Below, in pieces: positions 8,218 to 17,327 of a stretch of DNA of 64,000 bases. Source of the stretch: Alkalibacter saccharofermentans DSM 14828 (GTDB taxonomy: Bacteria; Bacillota; Clostridia; Eubacteriales; Alkalibacteraceae); NCBI RefSeq assembly GCF_900128885.1, contig NZ_FQTU01000003.1, positions 138,968 through 202,967 of the forward strand. The letters run 5' to 3'. The notes below the pieces were generated by a model. It was not told where the DNA came from. It saw only the letters and a program-made list of their open reading frames with translations, and did no database searches. How positions within the stretch are numbered: the stretch's first letter is position 1; every line of letters starts with the position of its first letter. A program made the position numbers and the translations under genes.

Positions 8218-8733
8218 ATCAGTAAAGAAATCCAAATCAATGAACAGATCAGGGACAAGGAAATCAGAGTAATAGGTGACGACGGCGAGCAGCTAGGAAT
8301 AATGACATCAAGAGACGCTCAAAGGCTAGCTGACGAAAAGGAACTGGATCTGGTTAAAATCAGCCCGAATGCAAAACCACCGGTTTGCAAAATCATGGAT
8401 TACGGAAAATTCAAATACGAGCAAAGCAGAAAAGACAAAGAAGCCAAGAAGAAGCAAAAGGTCATCAATGTAAAGGAAATAAGAATGTCTGCTGCGGTAC
8501 AAGACCACGACCTTAACGTAAAGGCCAAAAACTGCATTAAGTTTTTGGAAAACGGAGACAGGGTTAAAGCTTCGGTTAGGTTTAGAGGAAGAGAAATGGC
8601 CTATACGGATACAGGCAGAGAGCTTTTGATGAAGTTTGCCGATATAGTCGCTGATTCCGGAAAGGTTGAAAAACTACCGGTCATGGAAGGCAGAAGCATG
8701 GTTATGTACTTGGTGCCTAAAAAAGAAAGTTAA
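8218..8733 (+). CDS. infC: Translation initiation factor IF-3 (AUC start)
   Basis: 171 residues if started at the ATC at 8218, the usual IF-3 length. The N-terminus then reads (M)SKEIQINEQIRDKEIRVIGDDGEQLGI, matching the family's N-domain. The C-domain follows (KVINVKEIRMSAAVQDHDLNVKAKN...VKASVRFRGREM). The first in-frame ATG is at 8302 and would delete the whole N-terminal beta strand. GGAGGTG at 8204-8210 is 7 bases from the ATC. infC genes are known for AUU/AUC-type starts, because IF-3 rejects non-canonical starts and so represses its own translation. IF-3 prevents premature subunit joining and proofreads initiation. Confidence 0.93.
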   Translation: MSKEIQINEQIRDKEIRVIGDDGEQLGIMTSRDAQRLADEKELDLVKISPNAKPPVCKIMDYGKFKYEQSRKDKEAKKKQKVINVKEIRMSAAVQDHDLNVKAKNCIKFLENGDRVKASVRFRGREMAYTDTGRELLMKFADIVADSGKVEKLPVMEGRSMVMYLVPKKES

Positions 8734-8803
8734 CAGACATCAAACCAATTTAGTTTGATTATAAATGAACCAACTTATACATATAACGGAGGGAGGAAGC
8801 AAA

Positions 8804-8998
8804 ATGCCTAAAATGAAATCCCACAGAGGAGCGGCAAAAAGATTCAAAGTTACAAAATCCGGAAAGGTTAAAAGAGCGAAAGCCTTTAGAAGCCATATTT
8901 TAACTAAAAAATCTCAAAAGAGAAAAAGAAAGTTAAGACAAAACGGTTACTTGGAAGGTGCAGATGCTGCAAACATGAAAAAAATCTTACCATATTAA
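8804..8998 (+). CDS. rpmI: Ribosomal protein bL35
   Basis: 64 residues beginning MPKMKSHRGAAKRFKVTKSGKVKR, the signature of L35; highly basic. The ATG at 8804 follows GGAGGGAGG at 8788-8796; the frame is open upstream to 8765 but that would add residues not found in the family. Component of the large ribosomal subunit, second gene of the infC operon. Confidence 0.96.
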   Translation: MPKMKSHRGAAKRFKVTKSGKVKRAKAFRSHILTKKSQKRKRKLRQNGYLEGADAANMKKILPY

Positions 8999-9026
8999 TA
9001 AATAAAATCAGACAGGAGGTTAAGAA

Positions 9027-9383
9027 ATGGCAAGAGTAAAAAAAGCGATTAACGCTAAAAAGAAGCATAAAAAAATATTAAAACTCGCTAAAGGCTACTA
9101 CGGAGCTAAAAGCAAGCAGTTCAGACCAGCAAATGAAGCCGTAATGAGAGCCCTTAGATCAGCATATTCAGGAAGAAAGCAAAAGAAAAGAGATTACAGA
9201 AAGCTTTGGATATCAAGAATCAATGCAGCTGCAAGAATAAATGACATCAGCTACAGCAGATTGATGCACGGTCTTAAGCTTGCAGATGTTCAGATAGACA
9301 GAAAAATATTGGCTGAGTTAGCAGTTGCTGACATGACAGCATTTACGCAATTGGTAGACGTTGCTAAGAGTAAACTAAACTAA
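9027..9383 (+). CDS. rplT: Ribosomal protein bL20
   Basis: 118 residues, family length. It begins MARVKKAINAKKKHKKILKLAKGYYGAKSKQFR; the basic N-terminal tail threads into 23S rRNA and the C-terminal domain (SRLMHGLKLADVQIDRKILAELAV) is the RNA-binding and repressor part. Last gene of the operon and presumed effector of the leader at 8026-8140. GGAGG precedes the ATG by about 8 bases. Confidence 0.97.
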   Translation: MARVKKAINAKKKHKKILKLAKGYYGAKSKQFRPANEAVMRALRSAYSGRKQKKRDYRKLWISRINAAARINDISYSRLMHGLKLADVQIDRKILAELAVADMTAFTQLVDVAKSKLN

Positions 9384-9405
9384 GATCCCTTGGGATCTTT
9401 TTTTT
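9383..9405 (+). terminator. Terminator of infC-rpmI-rplT
   Basis: AGATCCC (9383-9389) pairs with GGGATCT (9392-9398), followed by a run of eight Ts. The first arm overlaps the rplT stop codon. Confidence 0.88.
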
Positions 9406-9479
9406 GTAATTCAAAACCTTGCAATTATTAAATTTTTATATTATCATTGCCTTAATGTCAGCGTAAAGTGGGGATTGTC

Positions 9480-10850
9480 TTGAGAGAAAAATTTATTAAA
9501 ATAATGAAATATTTCATTAAAAGAGACCGCATAAAAACTCCCCAAATTCTCGTGTTTGGGTTTGGATTAATTATTGTCTTTGGAACGATGCTCTTGATGC
9601 TGCCTCAGGCAACTGCTGTTGGGGAAAGCCCGGGGGTATTGACAGCTCTTTTTACAGCCACATCAGCGGTTTGTGTTACAGGCCTGGTTGTCGTGGATAC
9701 TGCTACATATTGGTCGGGTTTTGGTCATGGAGTCATACTGTTTTTAATACAGGTAGGGGGGCTTGGCTTTATGACCATGACTACCTTTATTTTTTTGATC
9801 GCCGGAAAGCGAATCACCATCAAGGAGAGGATCCTGATAAAGGATTCTTTAAGCTCAAACACCTTGGAGGGTGTGGTTAAGTTCGTCATATACATTTTGA
9901 TGTTTACTTTTGTGGTCGAGGTAATTGGAGCGGTTCTGCTTTCAACCAGGTTCATTCCCGAATATGGATTATCAGAAGGCATAAAGATGTCGGTTTTCCA
10001 CTCCATATCCGCTTTTTGCAATGCGGGGTTTGATCTTATGGGAGATTACAGAAGCGTGACCCCATATGTTGAGGATGCTATTGTAAGCCTGACGATTATG
10101 ATGCTTATAGTGCTGGGAGGCATTGGGTTTGCAGTAATAAACGATTTGTTTAAGGTCAGAAACTTAAAACAGATAAATTTGCATACCAAAGTTGTGCTAT
10201 CCGTGAGTGGAGCCCTGATAGCCTCTGCAGCTCTTCTGTTTTTTTTGCTGGAATCAGGAAATCCCCAGACTTTGGGGAACCTCTCTTGGCCAGGCAAGAT
10301 GTTGGCGTCGTTATTTATGGCAATCACCCCTCGTACTGCAGGCTTTAATACGATAGACACAGCTTCATTGACAAATGGCACGCTGATAATTGTGATGGTG
10401 CTGATGTTCATTGGAGGTTCCCCGGGTTCCACTGCTGGAGGGATCAAGACAAGCACATTCGGCGTTGTTCTGTTTTCATTAGTTTCGATTTTGAGAGGAA
10501 GAAAAGAAACGGAAGCTTTCGGAAGAACAATAACATCAGATGTGGTAAAGCGGGCAATCGCGATCATCATAATAGGAGTAATATTGTTGATGTTTGATAT
10601 AGTGCTTCTGACGATAACGGAAAGTGCCTCCTTGACTGAAATCATGTTTGAAGCAATATCAGCTTTCGGTACTGTGGGACTAAGCATGGGCATTACCCCT
10701 GATTTGACTCCTATAGGCAGAATGATAATAATAATCACGATGTTTATTGGCAGGGTAGGACCACTTACCATGGCTTTTGCTATTAGAGAGATACAGTCAA
10801 CTCACGAAAGTGGCAGGTATAAATATCCGGATGGGAAAATCCTGGTATAG
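9480..10850 (+). CDS. ktrB: Potassium uptake channel subunit, TrkH/KtrB family
   Basis: About 456 residues, strongly hydrophobic with repeated membrane-pore-membrane units. Selectivity-filter-like turns are visible as SAVCVTGLVV, SAFCNAGFDL, TPRTAGFNTI and SAFGTVGLSMG, one per repeat, as in K+ translocating subunits of Ktr/Trk systems; GGSPGSTAGGIKTST is the conserved segment before the last repeat. Length fits KtrB better than TrkH. The start is uncertain: TTG at 9480 has GGGGA 5 bases upstream; a GTG at 9468 is the alternative. It works with the RCK protein encoded 23 bases downstream. Confidence 0.9.
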   Translation: MREKFIKIMKYFIKRDRIKTPQILVFGFGLIIVFGTMLLMLPQATAVGESPGVLTALFTATSAVCVTGLVVVDTATYWSGFGHGVILFLIQVGGLGFMTMTTFIFLIAGKRITIKERILIKDSLSSNTLEGVVKFVIYILMFTFVVEVIGAVLLSTRFIPEYGLSEGIKMSVFHSISAFCNAGFDLMGDYRSVTPYVEDAIVSLTIMMLIVLGGIGFAVINDLFKVRNLKQINLHTKVVLSVSGALIASAALLFFLLESGNPQTLGNLSWPGKMLASLFMAITPRTAGFNTIDTASLTNGTLIIVMVLMFIGGSPGSTAGGIKTSTFGVVLFSLVSILRGRKETEAFGRTITSDVVKRAIAIIIIGVILLMFDIVLLTITESASLTEIMFEAISAFGTVGLSMGITPDLTPIGRMIIIITMFIGRVGPLTMAFAIREIQSTHESGRYKYPDGKILV

Positions 10851-10873
10851 TCTATAAATGAAGAGGATGATAT

Positions 10874-11533
10874 ATGATGAAACAATTTGCAGTTTTGGGA
10901 ATAGGCCGTTTTGGCTTCAGCCTGGCTTCTAAGCTATATGATTTAGGATACGATGTTCTAGCCATAGATAAGGATGAAGAGCGGATTAAAGCCATAGCCG
11001 ACATGGTTACGCATGCTGTTCAGGCTGATACTACAGATATCGACACTTTGAAATCCATTGGGCTAAAAAATATCGACTGTGCCATAGTGTCCATTGCTTC
11101 TGACATCAATGCCAGTTTGATGACGGTGTTAAACGTTCAGGAGCTTGAAATTCCGGAGATTTATGCAAAAGCTCAAAACGAGCAGCATGCAAAGGTATTG
11201 CACAAAATAGGTATCGAAAAAGTATTCTTGCCTGAAAGGGATATGGGAAAAAGGGTTGCCCATTACATGGTATCAAACAAGATACTAGACCTCATAGAAC
11301 TTGATCCGGAACACAGCATAATAGAAATCAATGCATTAGAACAGTGGGGAGGAAAGAGTCTTCAAGACCTAAAGCTTAGGATTAAGCACGGAATAAATGT
11401 CATAGCGATCAAGCGGGGAGATGAACTGAACATATCACCGGTAGCCACGGACGAGATTGAAGCCGGTGATATTTTGGTGGTAGTGGGAGATAAGCGCTGT
11501 TTAGCAAAAATAAAAACAGATGATGGTAGATAA
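10874..11533 (+). CDS. ktrA: Potassium uptake regulatory subunit, TrkA/KtrA family (RCK)
   Basis: 219 residues: RCK-N Rossmann domain with GIGRFGFSLA near residue 8 and the acidic IDKDEE at the end of the second strand (nucleotide ribose binding), then an RCK-C domain (IIEINAL...ISPVATDEIEAGDILVVVGD). The ring of these subunits gates the membrane partner in response to ATP/ADP or c-di-AMP. Two ATGs (10874, 10877) are adjacent; GAGGATGA lies upstream. It overlaps the following gene by one base. Confidence 0.92.
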   Translation: MMKQFAVLGIGRFGFSLASKLYDLGYDVLAIDKDEERIKAIADMVTHAVQADTTDIDTLKSIGLKNIDCAIVSIASDINASLMTVLNVQELEIPEIYAKAQNEQHAKVLHKIGIEKVFLPERDMGKRVAHYMVSNKILDLIELDPEHSIIEINALEQWGGKSLQDLKLRIKHGINVIAIKRGDELNISPVATDEIEAGDILVVVGDKRCLAKIKTDDGR

Positions 11534-12324
11534 TGTTATATATATCGAGCAAAGACAATCAGAAACTAAAAATGTTGATCAAGCTAAAACAAAAAAAACA
11601 TAGGGATCAGTTCGGGAACTTTGTGCTGGAAGGTTTTAAATCCGTAGAACTGGCTATGGAAAACGGAAGGACAATAGATTCGATCTTCATGTCAACGACA
11701 TATTACCGTGACAACCTAAAAAAATACAAGGAGCTTGCCGGTGTCGCTTCTGAACGAATATATATCGTTGAAGACAGGCTTTTAAAAGCATCTTTTGATA
11801 CAGTCAGCCCCCAGGGCATAATGGCGCTGTGCTCTATCGAAGATTTTACATTTGATAAGATCGATTATGAAAAAGCCTACAGGGTTGTAATGCTGGACAG
11901 AGTTCAAGATCCTGGGAATCTAGGGACCATAATCAGAACTGCTGATGCAGCAGGCTACGATATGGTGGTTTGCACCAGGGGTTGTGCAGATGTGTACAGC
12001 CCGAAAGCGGTTAGGGCTACCATGGGATCTGTCTTGAATATTGATATCCTTCGAGAGGTCAATGGGGAAGAATTCATAGCTTATGTCAAGAACCTAGGTT
12101 ACAAAATCATTTCAAGCTCACTGGAAGGCAGTTTAAATTACAAGGATGTTTCAGTAACAGACAAATCCGTGCTGGTATTCGGAAATGAAGGTTCAGGTAT
12201 TGACAAGACAATTTTGAATGAAAGCGATCATTTGGTGAAGATTCCGATCTACGGCAAGGCGGAGTCACTGAACGTTTCCGTTGCAGCCGGGATTTTACTG
12301 TACCATTTTTCACCGGATTATTGA
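11533..12324 (+). CDS. TrmH/SpoU-family RNA 2'-O-methyltransferase
   Basis: 263 residues. An N-terminal substrate-binding domain (KDNQKLKMLIKLKQKKHRDQFGNFVLEGFKSVELA) precedes the SPOUT catalytic domain with its three motifs: LDRVQDPGNLGTIIRTADAAG, VLVFGNEGSGID and IPIYGKAESLNVSVAAGILLY (knot and SAM site). Methylates ribose in rRNA or tRNA; the exact nucleotide is unknown. It often sits directly before pheST in Firmicutes, as here. Its stop codon overlaps the -35 box of the pheS promoter. Confidence 0.92.
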   Translation: MLYISSKDNQKLKMLIKLKQKKHRDQFGNFVLEGFKSVELAMENGRTIDSIFMSTTYYRDNLKKYKELAGVASERIYIVEDRLLKASFDTVSPQGIMALCSIEDFTFDKIDYEKAYRVVMLDRVQDPGNLGTIIRTADAAGYDMVVCTRGCADVYSPKAVRATMGSVLNIDILREVNGEEFIAYVKNLGYKIISSSLEGSLNYKDVSVTDKSVLVFGNEGSGIDKTILNESDHLVKIPIYGKAESLNVSVAAGILLYHFSPDY

Positions 12325-12348
12325 CTTTTTAAATTGAAATGTTATAAT
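12321..12348 (+). promoter_or_regulatory. Promoter of pheST
   Basis: TTGACT at 12321-12326, 16-base spacer, TATAAT at 12343-12348. The -35 box overlaps the stop codon of the TrmH-family gene. Confidence 0.85.
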
Positions 12349-12359
12349 TTAATGTAATT

Positions 12360-12597
12360 GCATATTTAAAACGATGATGGAGATAAGTATGCCCTGACGT
12401 CTTATTTAGAGAGAGAATCGTATTGCTGGAAGGTTCTTATAAGGCTGGGTTGAAATTCACTCCTGAGTGCAGGATGGAAACATTAGTACATTTTGCCGGC
12501 AATTGCCGTTAATAATTTAAGTGGATGTGCTTGAGCGCATCAATCAGGGTGGTACCGCGGTATTAATCGTCCCTTGCCTACGGCAAGGGTTTTTTTT
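12360..12597 (+). ncRNA. T-box riboswitch controlling pheST
   Basis: Landmarks: AGAGAGAG element near 12409, candidate phenylalanine specifier TTC at 12456-12458 within TTGAAATTCAC, T-box AGGGTGGTACCGCGG at 12546-12560, and terminator CCCTTGCC-TAC-GGCAAGGG (12571-12589) followed by eight Ts. The terminator stem is nearly identical to that of the thrS leader. This explains the whole 315-base gap between the TrmH-family gene and pheS. Confidence 0.94.
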
Positions 12598-12639
12598 ATT
12601 TAAATTAAATGGAAATCGTTCAGTCGAAAGGAGTCAACA

Positions 12640-13665
12640 ATGAAAGAGCAGTTAATGGCGGTAAAAGAAACATTTGTAGAAGAAATCAAAAGAGCTGATT
12701 CATCTGATAAGCTTGAAGAGATAAGAGTGAGAGTGTCAGGTAAAAAAGGAGCGCTGACGTTGCTCTTAAGGGATATGGGCAAGCTTTCCAAAGAGGAGAG
12801 GCCTGCGGTGGGAAAACTCGCCAACGAGGTTCGTGAAGCCATAGAAAATACATTGGCAGATCAAAAGGAAAGAATCATCGAGATGGAGCACGAAAGGCAA
12901 TTTGAACTAGAGGCTATTGATATAACATTGCCGGGGAAAAAGCCTGACATAGGGAGCCATCATCCCCTTAACATAGTGATAAAAGACTTAAGCGACATTT
13001 TTATAGGTCTAGGATTTTCTGTCGAGGAAGGTCCGGAAATAGAATGGGCAGAGTACAATTTCGATCATTTAAATATTCCTAAAGATCATACTTCAAGAGA
13101 TCATCAGGATACATTTTATGTTGATGATGACAAGGTGCTGAGAACCCAGACCTCTCCGATTCAAATAAGAACGATGATGAAGAGCCAGACTCCACCCATC
13201 AGAATATTGGCGCCGGGAAGGGTTTATCGCTCCGACGAGATCGACGCCACCCACTCCCCGGTATTTCATCAGGCTGAGGGCTTGGTCATTGATGAAAACA
13301 TCACGATGAGTGATCTAAAAGGCACACTGGATCTGTTTGCAAAGGAAATGTTCGGATCGGATACAAAGACGAAGTTCAGACCCCATCAGTTTTACTTTAC
13401 AGAACCTAGCGCGGAAATGGATGTGACATGCTTTATATGTCACGGCAAAGGATGCAGGGTTTGTCAAAATACAGGTTGGATAGAAATACTGGGATGCGGA
13501 ATGGTCCATCCCAACGTATTAGAGGTATGCGGCATAGACTCCGCCAAGTACAGCGGCTTTGCCTTTGGAATGGGACTTGACAGGATAGCGATGATTAAGT
13601 ACGGAATAAGCGATTTAAGGCTGATGTTCGAAAACGACATAAGATTTTTAAAACAATTCAGATAA
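12640..13665 (+). CDS. pheS: Phenylalanyl-tRNA synthetase alpha subunit
   Basis: 341 residues, normal length. An N-terminal coiled coil (tRNA contact) precedes the class II catalytic core: GPEIEWAEYNFDHLNIPKDHTSRD, LRTQTSPIQIRTM, RVYRSDEIDATHSP(V)FHQ (motif 2) and SGFAFGMGLDRIAMIKYG (motif 3). Forms an alpha2-beta2 enzyme with PheT. The CxxCHGKGCRVC stretch near residue 265 is seen in many bacterial PheS proteins. GAAAGGAG precedes the ATG. Confidence 0.97.
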   Translation: MKEQLMAVKETFVEEIKRADSSDKLEEIRVRVSGKKGALTLLLRDMGKLSKEERPAVGKLANEVREAIENTLADQKERIIEMEHERQFELEAIDITLPGKKPDIGSHHPLNIVIKDLSDIFIGLGFSVEEGPEIEWAEYNFDHLNIPKDHTSRDHQDTFYVDDDKVLRTQTSPIQIRTMMKSQTPPIRILAPGRVYRSDEIDATHSPVFHQAEGLVIDENITMSDLKGTLDLFAKEMFGSDTKTKFRPHQFYFTEPSAEMDVTCFICHGKGCRVCQNTGWIEILGCGMVHPNVLEVCGIDSAKYSGFAFGMGLDRIAMIKYGISDLRLMFENDIRFLKQFR

Positions 13666-13681
13666 ACGGGAGGAATCACAA

Positions 13682-16090
13682 ATGCATGTTTCATTGGAAT
13701 GGCTAAAAGAGTTTGTAGATATTAGCGACATAGACCCGGTAATATACTGTGACGAAATGACTATGAGTGGTAGCAAGGTGGAATCCTTGGATATACTGGG
13801 AGAAGAAATTGAAAAAGTTGTAGTGGGAAAGATTGTTAAAATTGAATCTCACCCCCAGGCGGACAAGCTGGTGATTTGTCAGGTGGACGTGGGAGATCAA
13901 ACGCTGCAGATAGTGACAGGTGCGGACAACATAAAGCAAGGGGATAAGATACCGGTAGCGCTTCCGGGAGCAAAGCTTGTTGGAGGACTTAAAATTAAAA
14001 AAACCAAGCTAAGAGGAGTTGAGTCAACAGGGATGCTGTGCTCGGCAGGGGAGCTTGGAATGAAGACCAGTCTGATGCCCAAAGAGGAAACAGAAGGAAT
14101 ATTCATATTCAAGGAGGACTACGAGCTGGGTATGGATGCGAAACCTCTTCTTGGACTGGATGATACAATAGTTGAATTTGAGCTTACTGCCAACAGGCCG
14201 GATTGCCACTCGATCATTGGAATGGCTAGGGAGACCTCAGCTACATTTGCCAGACATCTTTTAATGCCGGTAATTGATATAGATGACAATTCAGGAATCG
14301 GCAAAATTGATGAGAAGTTGTCGGTAGAGATTCTTGATACTCAAGCATGCCCCAGGTATGTGGCGAGGATGATGAACGTCAAGTCGATAGGACCCTCGCC
14401 TGCATGGATGGCGAGGAGGCTGTTGAACTGTGGGATCAGACCAATTAATGTGATAGTGGACGTGACAAATTATGTTATGCTAGAGACAGGTCAACCACTT
14501 CATGCTTTTGACTATGCAAAGCTGGGAAGCGACAAAATAGTGGTCAGAAGTGCTTTAGAGGGTGAAAAAACTACTACCTTGGACGGAAGCGAAAGAATTT
14601 TGGACGAAGACGCTTTAGTCATAACAAATGGAGATATACCAGTTGCTATTGCCGGAATCATGGGAGGAGAAAACTCCGAGATAGGAAGCGATACGGAAAC
14701 GATAGTAATAGAATCAGCTAATTTCGAAAAAAACCGGGTAAGAAATACAACAAAGAAATTGAATTTCAGAACGGACTCTTCAACTAAATTCGAGAAGGGT
14801 ATCGACCCTGAACTGGCAGGTTTAGCAGCCGACAGAGCAGCGCAGCTCCTAATTGAGCTGGGGGCTTGTGAGCTGATAAACGGAAAAATAGACGCCTATG
14901 TCAACAAACCGGATACAAAAGAGATTAAGGTGGAGGGCAATTGGGTCAATGAGTTTATAGGAATAGATATTACTGTTGAGGAAATGACAGAATACCTTGA
15001 AAGATTGGAGCTTGCAGCCTCTATTGAGGGTGGTGTCATAACTGTGAAAGTCCCTACTTTTAGGCAGGATCTTGACATAAAAGAAGATATTGCAGAGGAA
15101 ATTGCCAGACTATACGGCTATAACAATATACCCAATACAGTGATAAGCGGCACGGCAACTGAGGGTGGGAGATCGCTATCTCAAAAGTTTGAAAATGACG
15201 TCAAAGACACTTTGGTAAATAATAATCTTTACGAAATTTTGACCTATTCATTTACCAGCAGAAACAAACTTATGGATATGAACTTATCTAGTGATGACGA
15301 CTTGCTAAATGACAGCATTGAGCTAATAAACCCTCTCGGCGAGGAAAACAGCCTCATGAGAACCACTTTGCTGCCAGGCATGCTTCAAGTCATATCCCAT
15401 AACTACAACAGAAACCTGACTGAAGGAGCGTTTTTTGAATTTGCGGTAAAATATATAAATGCCGGGGATAGAGACTGCCTGCCCGTAGAGACAAAAAGCC
15501 TTTCGTTGGGAATGTATGGCGAAAAGGACTTTTTCAGTATCAAGGGAATAGTGGAGCTGATAATGGAAAAAGCCAGGATTCCGAGTCAGAGAGTAGAGTA
15601 TCTGAAAGGAGCGCTTCCGATTTATCATCCCAACAGAAATGCTATAATAATGGTTGGAGGACAAGAAATCGGCTACTTCGGCGAAGTGCATCCCAAGGTC
15701 TGTAAAAACTACGACTTGCCGGCAAAAACCTACTGTGGAGAGTTAAACTTCGAGAAGATATTTGAGCTGTCTAACAAGGAGATAAAATTTGAGGAACTAC
15801 CAAGATATCCGGGTATCCTAAGGGACTTGGCGTTTTTAGCTGAAGAAATGCTTCCTGCAAGAAAAATAGAGGACACCATAAGAAAAAGCGGTGGGAATCT
15901 ACTTAAGGATGTTGTGCTGTTTGACGTATACCAAGGCTCCCAGATACAAAAGGGGCATAAAAGCATGGCATACTCTCTGTATTTCCAGGCAAGCGACAGA
16001 ACCTTGACTGATGATGAAATAAGAGCGGTCATGGATAAGATACTGGATAGCTGCAAAAATGAGCTGGGAATAAGCTTAAGAGATGCTTGA
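13682..16090 (+). CDS. pheT: Phenylalanyl-tRNA synthetase beta subunit
   Basis: 802 residues, full length. Order: N-terminal EMAP/OB tRNA-binding domain (VVGKIVKIESHPQADKLVICQVDVG...), B3/B4 editing domain (TANRPDCHSIIGMARE, NVIVDVTNYVMLETGQPLHAFD), B5, the catalytic-like core, and a C-terminal ferredoxin-fold anticodon-binding domain (PRYPGILRDLAFLAEE...). It starts 16 bases after pheS behind GGGAGG and is co-transcribed under the T-box. Confidence 0.97.
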   Translation: MHVSLEWLKEFVDISDIDPVIYCDEMTMSGSKVESLDILGEEIEKVVVGKIVKIESHPQADKLVICQVDVGDQTLQIVTGADNIKQGDKIPVALPGAKLVGGLKIKKTKLRGVESTGMLCSAGELGMKTSLMPKEETEGIFIFKEDYELGMDAKPLLGLDDTIVEFELTANRPDCHSIIGMARETSATFARHLLMPVIDIDDNSGIGKIDEKLSVEILDTQACPRYVARMMNVKSIGPSPAWMARRLLNCGIRPINVIVDVTNYVMLETGQPLHAFDYAKLGSDKIVVRSALEGEKTTTLDGSERILDEDALVITNGDIPVAIAGIMGGENSEIGSDTETIVIESANFEKNRVRNTTKKLNFRTDSSTKFEKGIDPELAGLAADRAAQLLIELGACELINGKIDAYVNKPDTKEIKVEGNWVNEFIGIDITVEEMTEYLERLELAASIEGGVITVKVPTFRQDLDIKEDIAEEIARLYGYNNIPNTVISGTATEGGRSLSQKFENDVKDTLVNNNLYEILTYSFTSRNKLMDMNLSSDDDLLNDSIELINPLGEENSLMRTTLLPGMLQVISHNYNRNLTEGAFFEFAVKYINAGDRDCLPVETKSLSLGMYGEKDFFSIKGIVELIMEKARIPSQRVEYLKGALPIYHPNRNAIIMVGGQEIGYFGEVHPKVCKNYDLPAKTYCGELNFEKIFELSNKEIKFEELPRYPGILRDLAFLAEEMLPARKIEDTIRKSGGNLLKDVVLFDVYQGSQIQKGHKSMAYSLYFQASDRTLTDDEIRAVMDKILDSCKNELGISLRDA

Positions 16091-16127
16091 TCCGAAACTA
16101 AGCTGATAAAGGAAAGGGTTTGAGACC

Positions 16128-17327
16128 ATGAACATGTTGGTTATAAATTGCGGAAGTTCATCCATAAAGGGACAGCTGGTAAAAATGCCCGATTACGACG
16201 TAGCTGCAAAATTCAGTATAGGCCGGGTCGGGAAAGAGGATGCTCATTTCAGCATCAAGGCTAAAGGGAGGGATGATTTTTTTGAAGTCATCCCTGTCAG
16301 AAACCACGAAGAGGGTATAAAGTCAATGTTGAGACGATTATTTGAAGGTCAAGACAAGATAATGGACATGGAAGATATTGCTGCGGTTGGGCACAGGGTC
16401 GTACATGGGGGAGACAAAATGAGCGATTCGGTATTGGTTGATGAAAATGTGATTGACTATATCGAGTCCATATGCGACTTGGCTCCACTGCATAATCCCG
16501 CTCATCTTGCGGGTATAGAAGCTTGCAAAAAGCTGATGCCGGGAGTGCCACAAGTAACGGTTTTTGACAATGGATATCATCATGAATTGCCTAAAGCTGT
16601 TTACACCTATGCAATTCCTTATGAGTACGCCGAAAAATACAATATCAGAAAATTTGGATTCCATGGAATCGCCTTTAGAAGCATGCTTGAGGATTGTAAA
16701 AAGATACTTGGTGAAAGCCTGGATGGGAAAAAAATAATACTCCTGATGCTAGGTAGCGGAACTACGGCTAACGCTTCTATGAATGGTAAATCATGTGAGG
16801 TCAGCACCGGTTTTACCCCCTTGGAAGGCTTGATACAGTCTACAAGATCCGGGGATACGGATCTTGCAGTGTTTACATTTTTGATGAAAAAAGAAGCCTT
16901 AACCCCTGAAGACATAGACGATATGGCCAACAAACAGAGCGGGTGGTTAGGAATGTCCGGGATAAGCAGCGACATGAGGGAGATTTATGATGCCGCATCC
17001 AAAGGGGATGATCGGGCAAAAAATGCTATCGATGTGGTCTGCCACAGAATAAAAAAATATATCGGAGCATACGCCGCTGTATTAGGTGGCGTGGACGTAG
17101 TGGCCTTCGGCGGCGGCGTCGGCGAGCATGCCTGGTACATAAGGGAAAAAGTTCTTGAAAATTTGGAGTTTTTGGGAATTGACCTTGATGTTGAAAAGAA
17201 CAGGGAATTTACCGGTGAGGGAGCCATAACCTTTTCCAATTCCAAGACCAGTGTTTTAGTGACAAAGGTGGATGAGGAGAAGGTTATAGCTGAGGATACC
17301 TATAAAATCATAGATAGTCTTATATAA
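16128..17327 (+). CDS. Acetate-kinase-family protein with altered active site
   Basis: 399 residues, the length of AckA, and the ASKHA scaffold is intact: NCGSSSIK, GHRVVHGG (substrate Arg), VFD (catalytic Asp), KFGFHG, TGFTPLEGL, the second active-site Arg in STRSGD, GGGVGEH, and DEEKVIAEDT near the end. Two hallmarks are changed: HLGNG is MLGSG (residues 207-211), losing the phosphate-contacting His and the Asn, and GFHGTSH is GFHGIAF. It may use another acyl phosphate or be poorly active as an acetate kinase. It follows pheT by 37 bases, probably in its operon, and its 3' end overlaps a convergent gene by 8 bases. Confidence 0.8.
   Translation: MNMLVINCGSSSIKGQLVKMPDYDVAAKFSIGRVGKEDAHFSIKAKGRDDFFEVIPVRNHEEGIKSMLRRLFEGQDKIMDMEDIAAVGHRVVHGGDKMSDSVLVDENVIDYIESICDLAPLHNPAHLAGIEACKKLMPGVPQVTVFDNGYHHELPKAVYTYAIPYEYAEKYNIRKFGFHGIAFRSMLEDCKKILGESLDGKKIILLMLGSGTTANASMNGKSCEVSTGFTPLEGLIQSTRSGDTDLAVFTFLMKKEALTPEDIDDMANKQSGWLGMSGISSDMREIYDAASKGDDRAKNAIDVVCHRIKKYIGAYAAVLGGVDVVAFGGGVGEHAWYIREKVLENLEFLGIDLDVEKNREFTGEGAITFSNSKTSVLVTKVDEEKVIAEDTYKIIDSLI

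Noticed and set aside
10046..10771. 241-codon minus-strand ORF inside the potassium channel gene
   Set aside because: Long but antisense to a clearly conserved membrane protein; composition (Ile/Ser/Thr/Pro-rich) is typical of a shadow frame.
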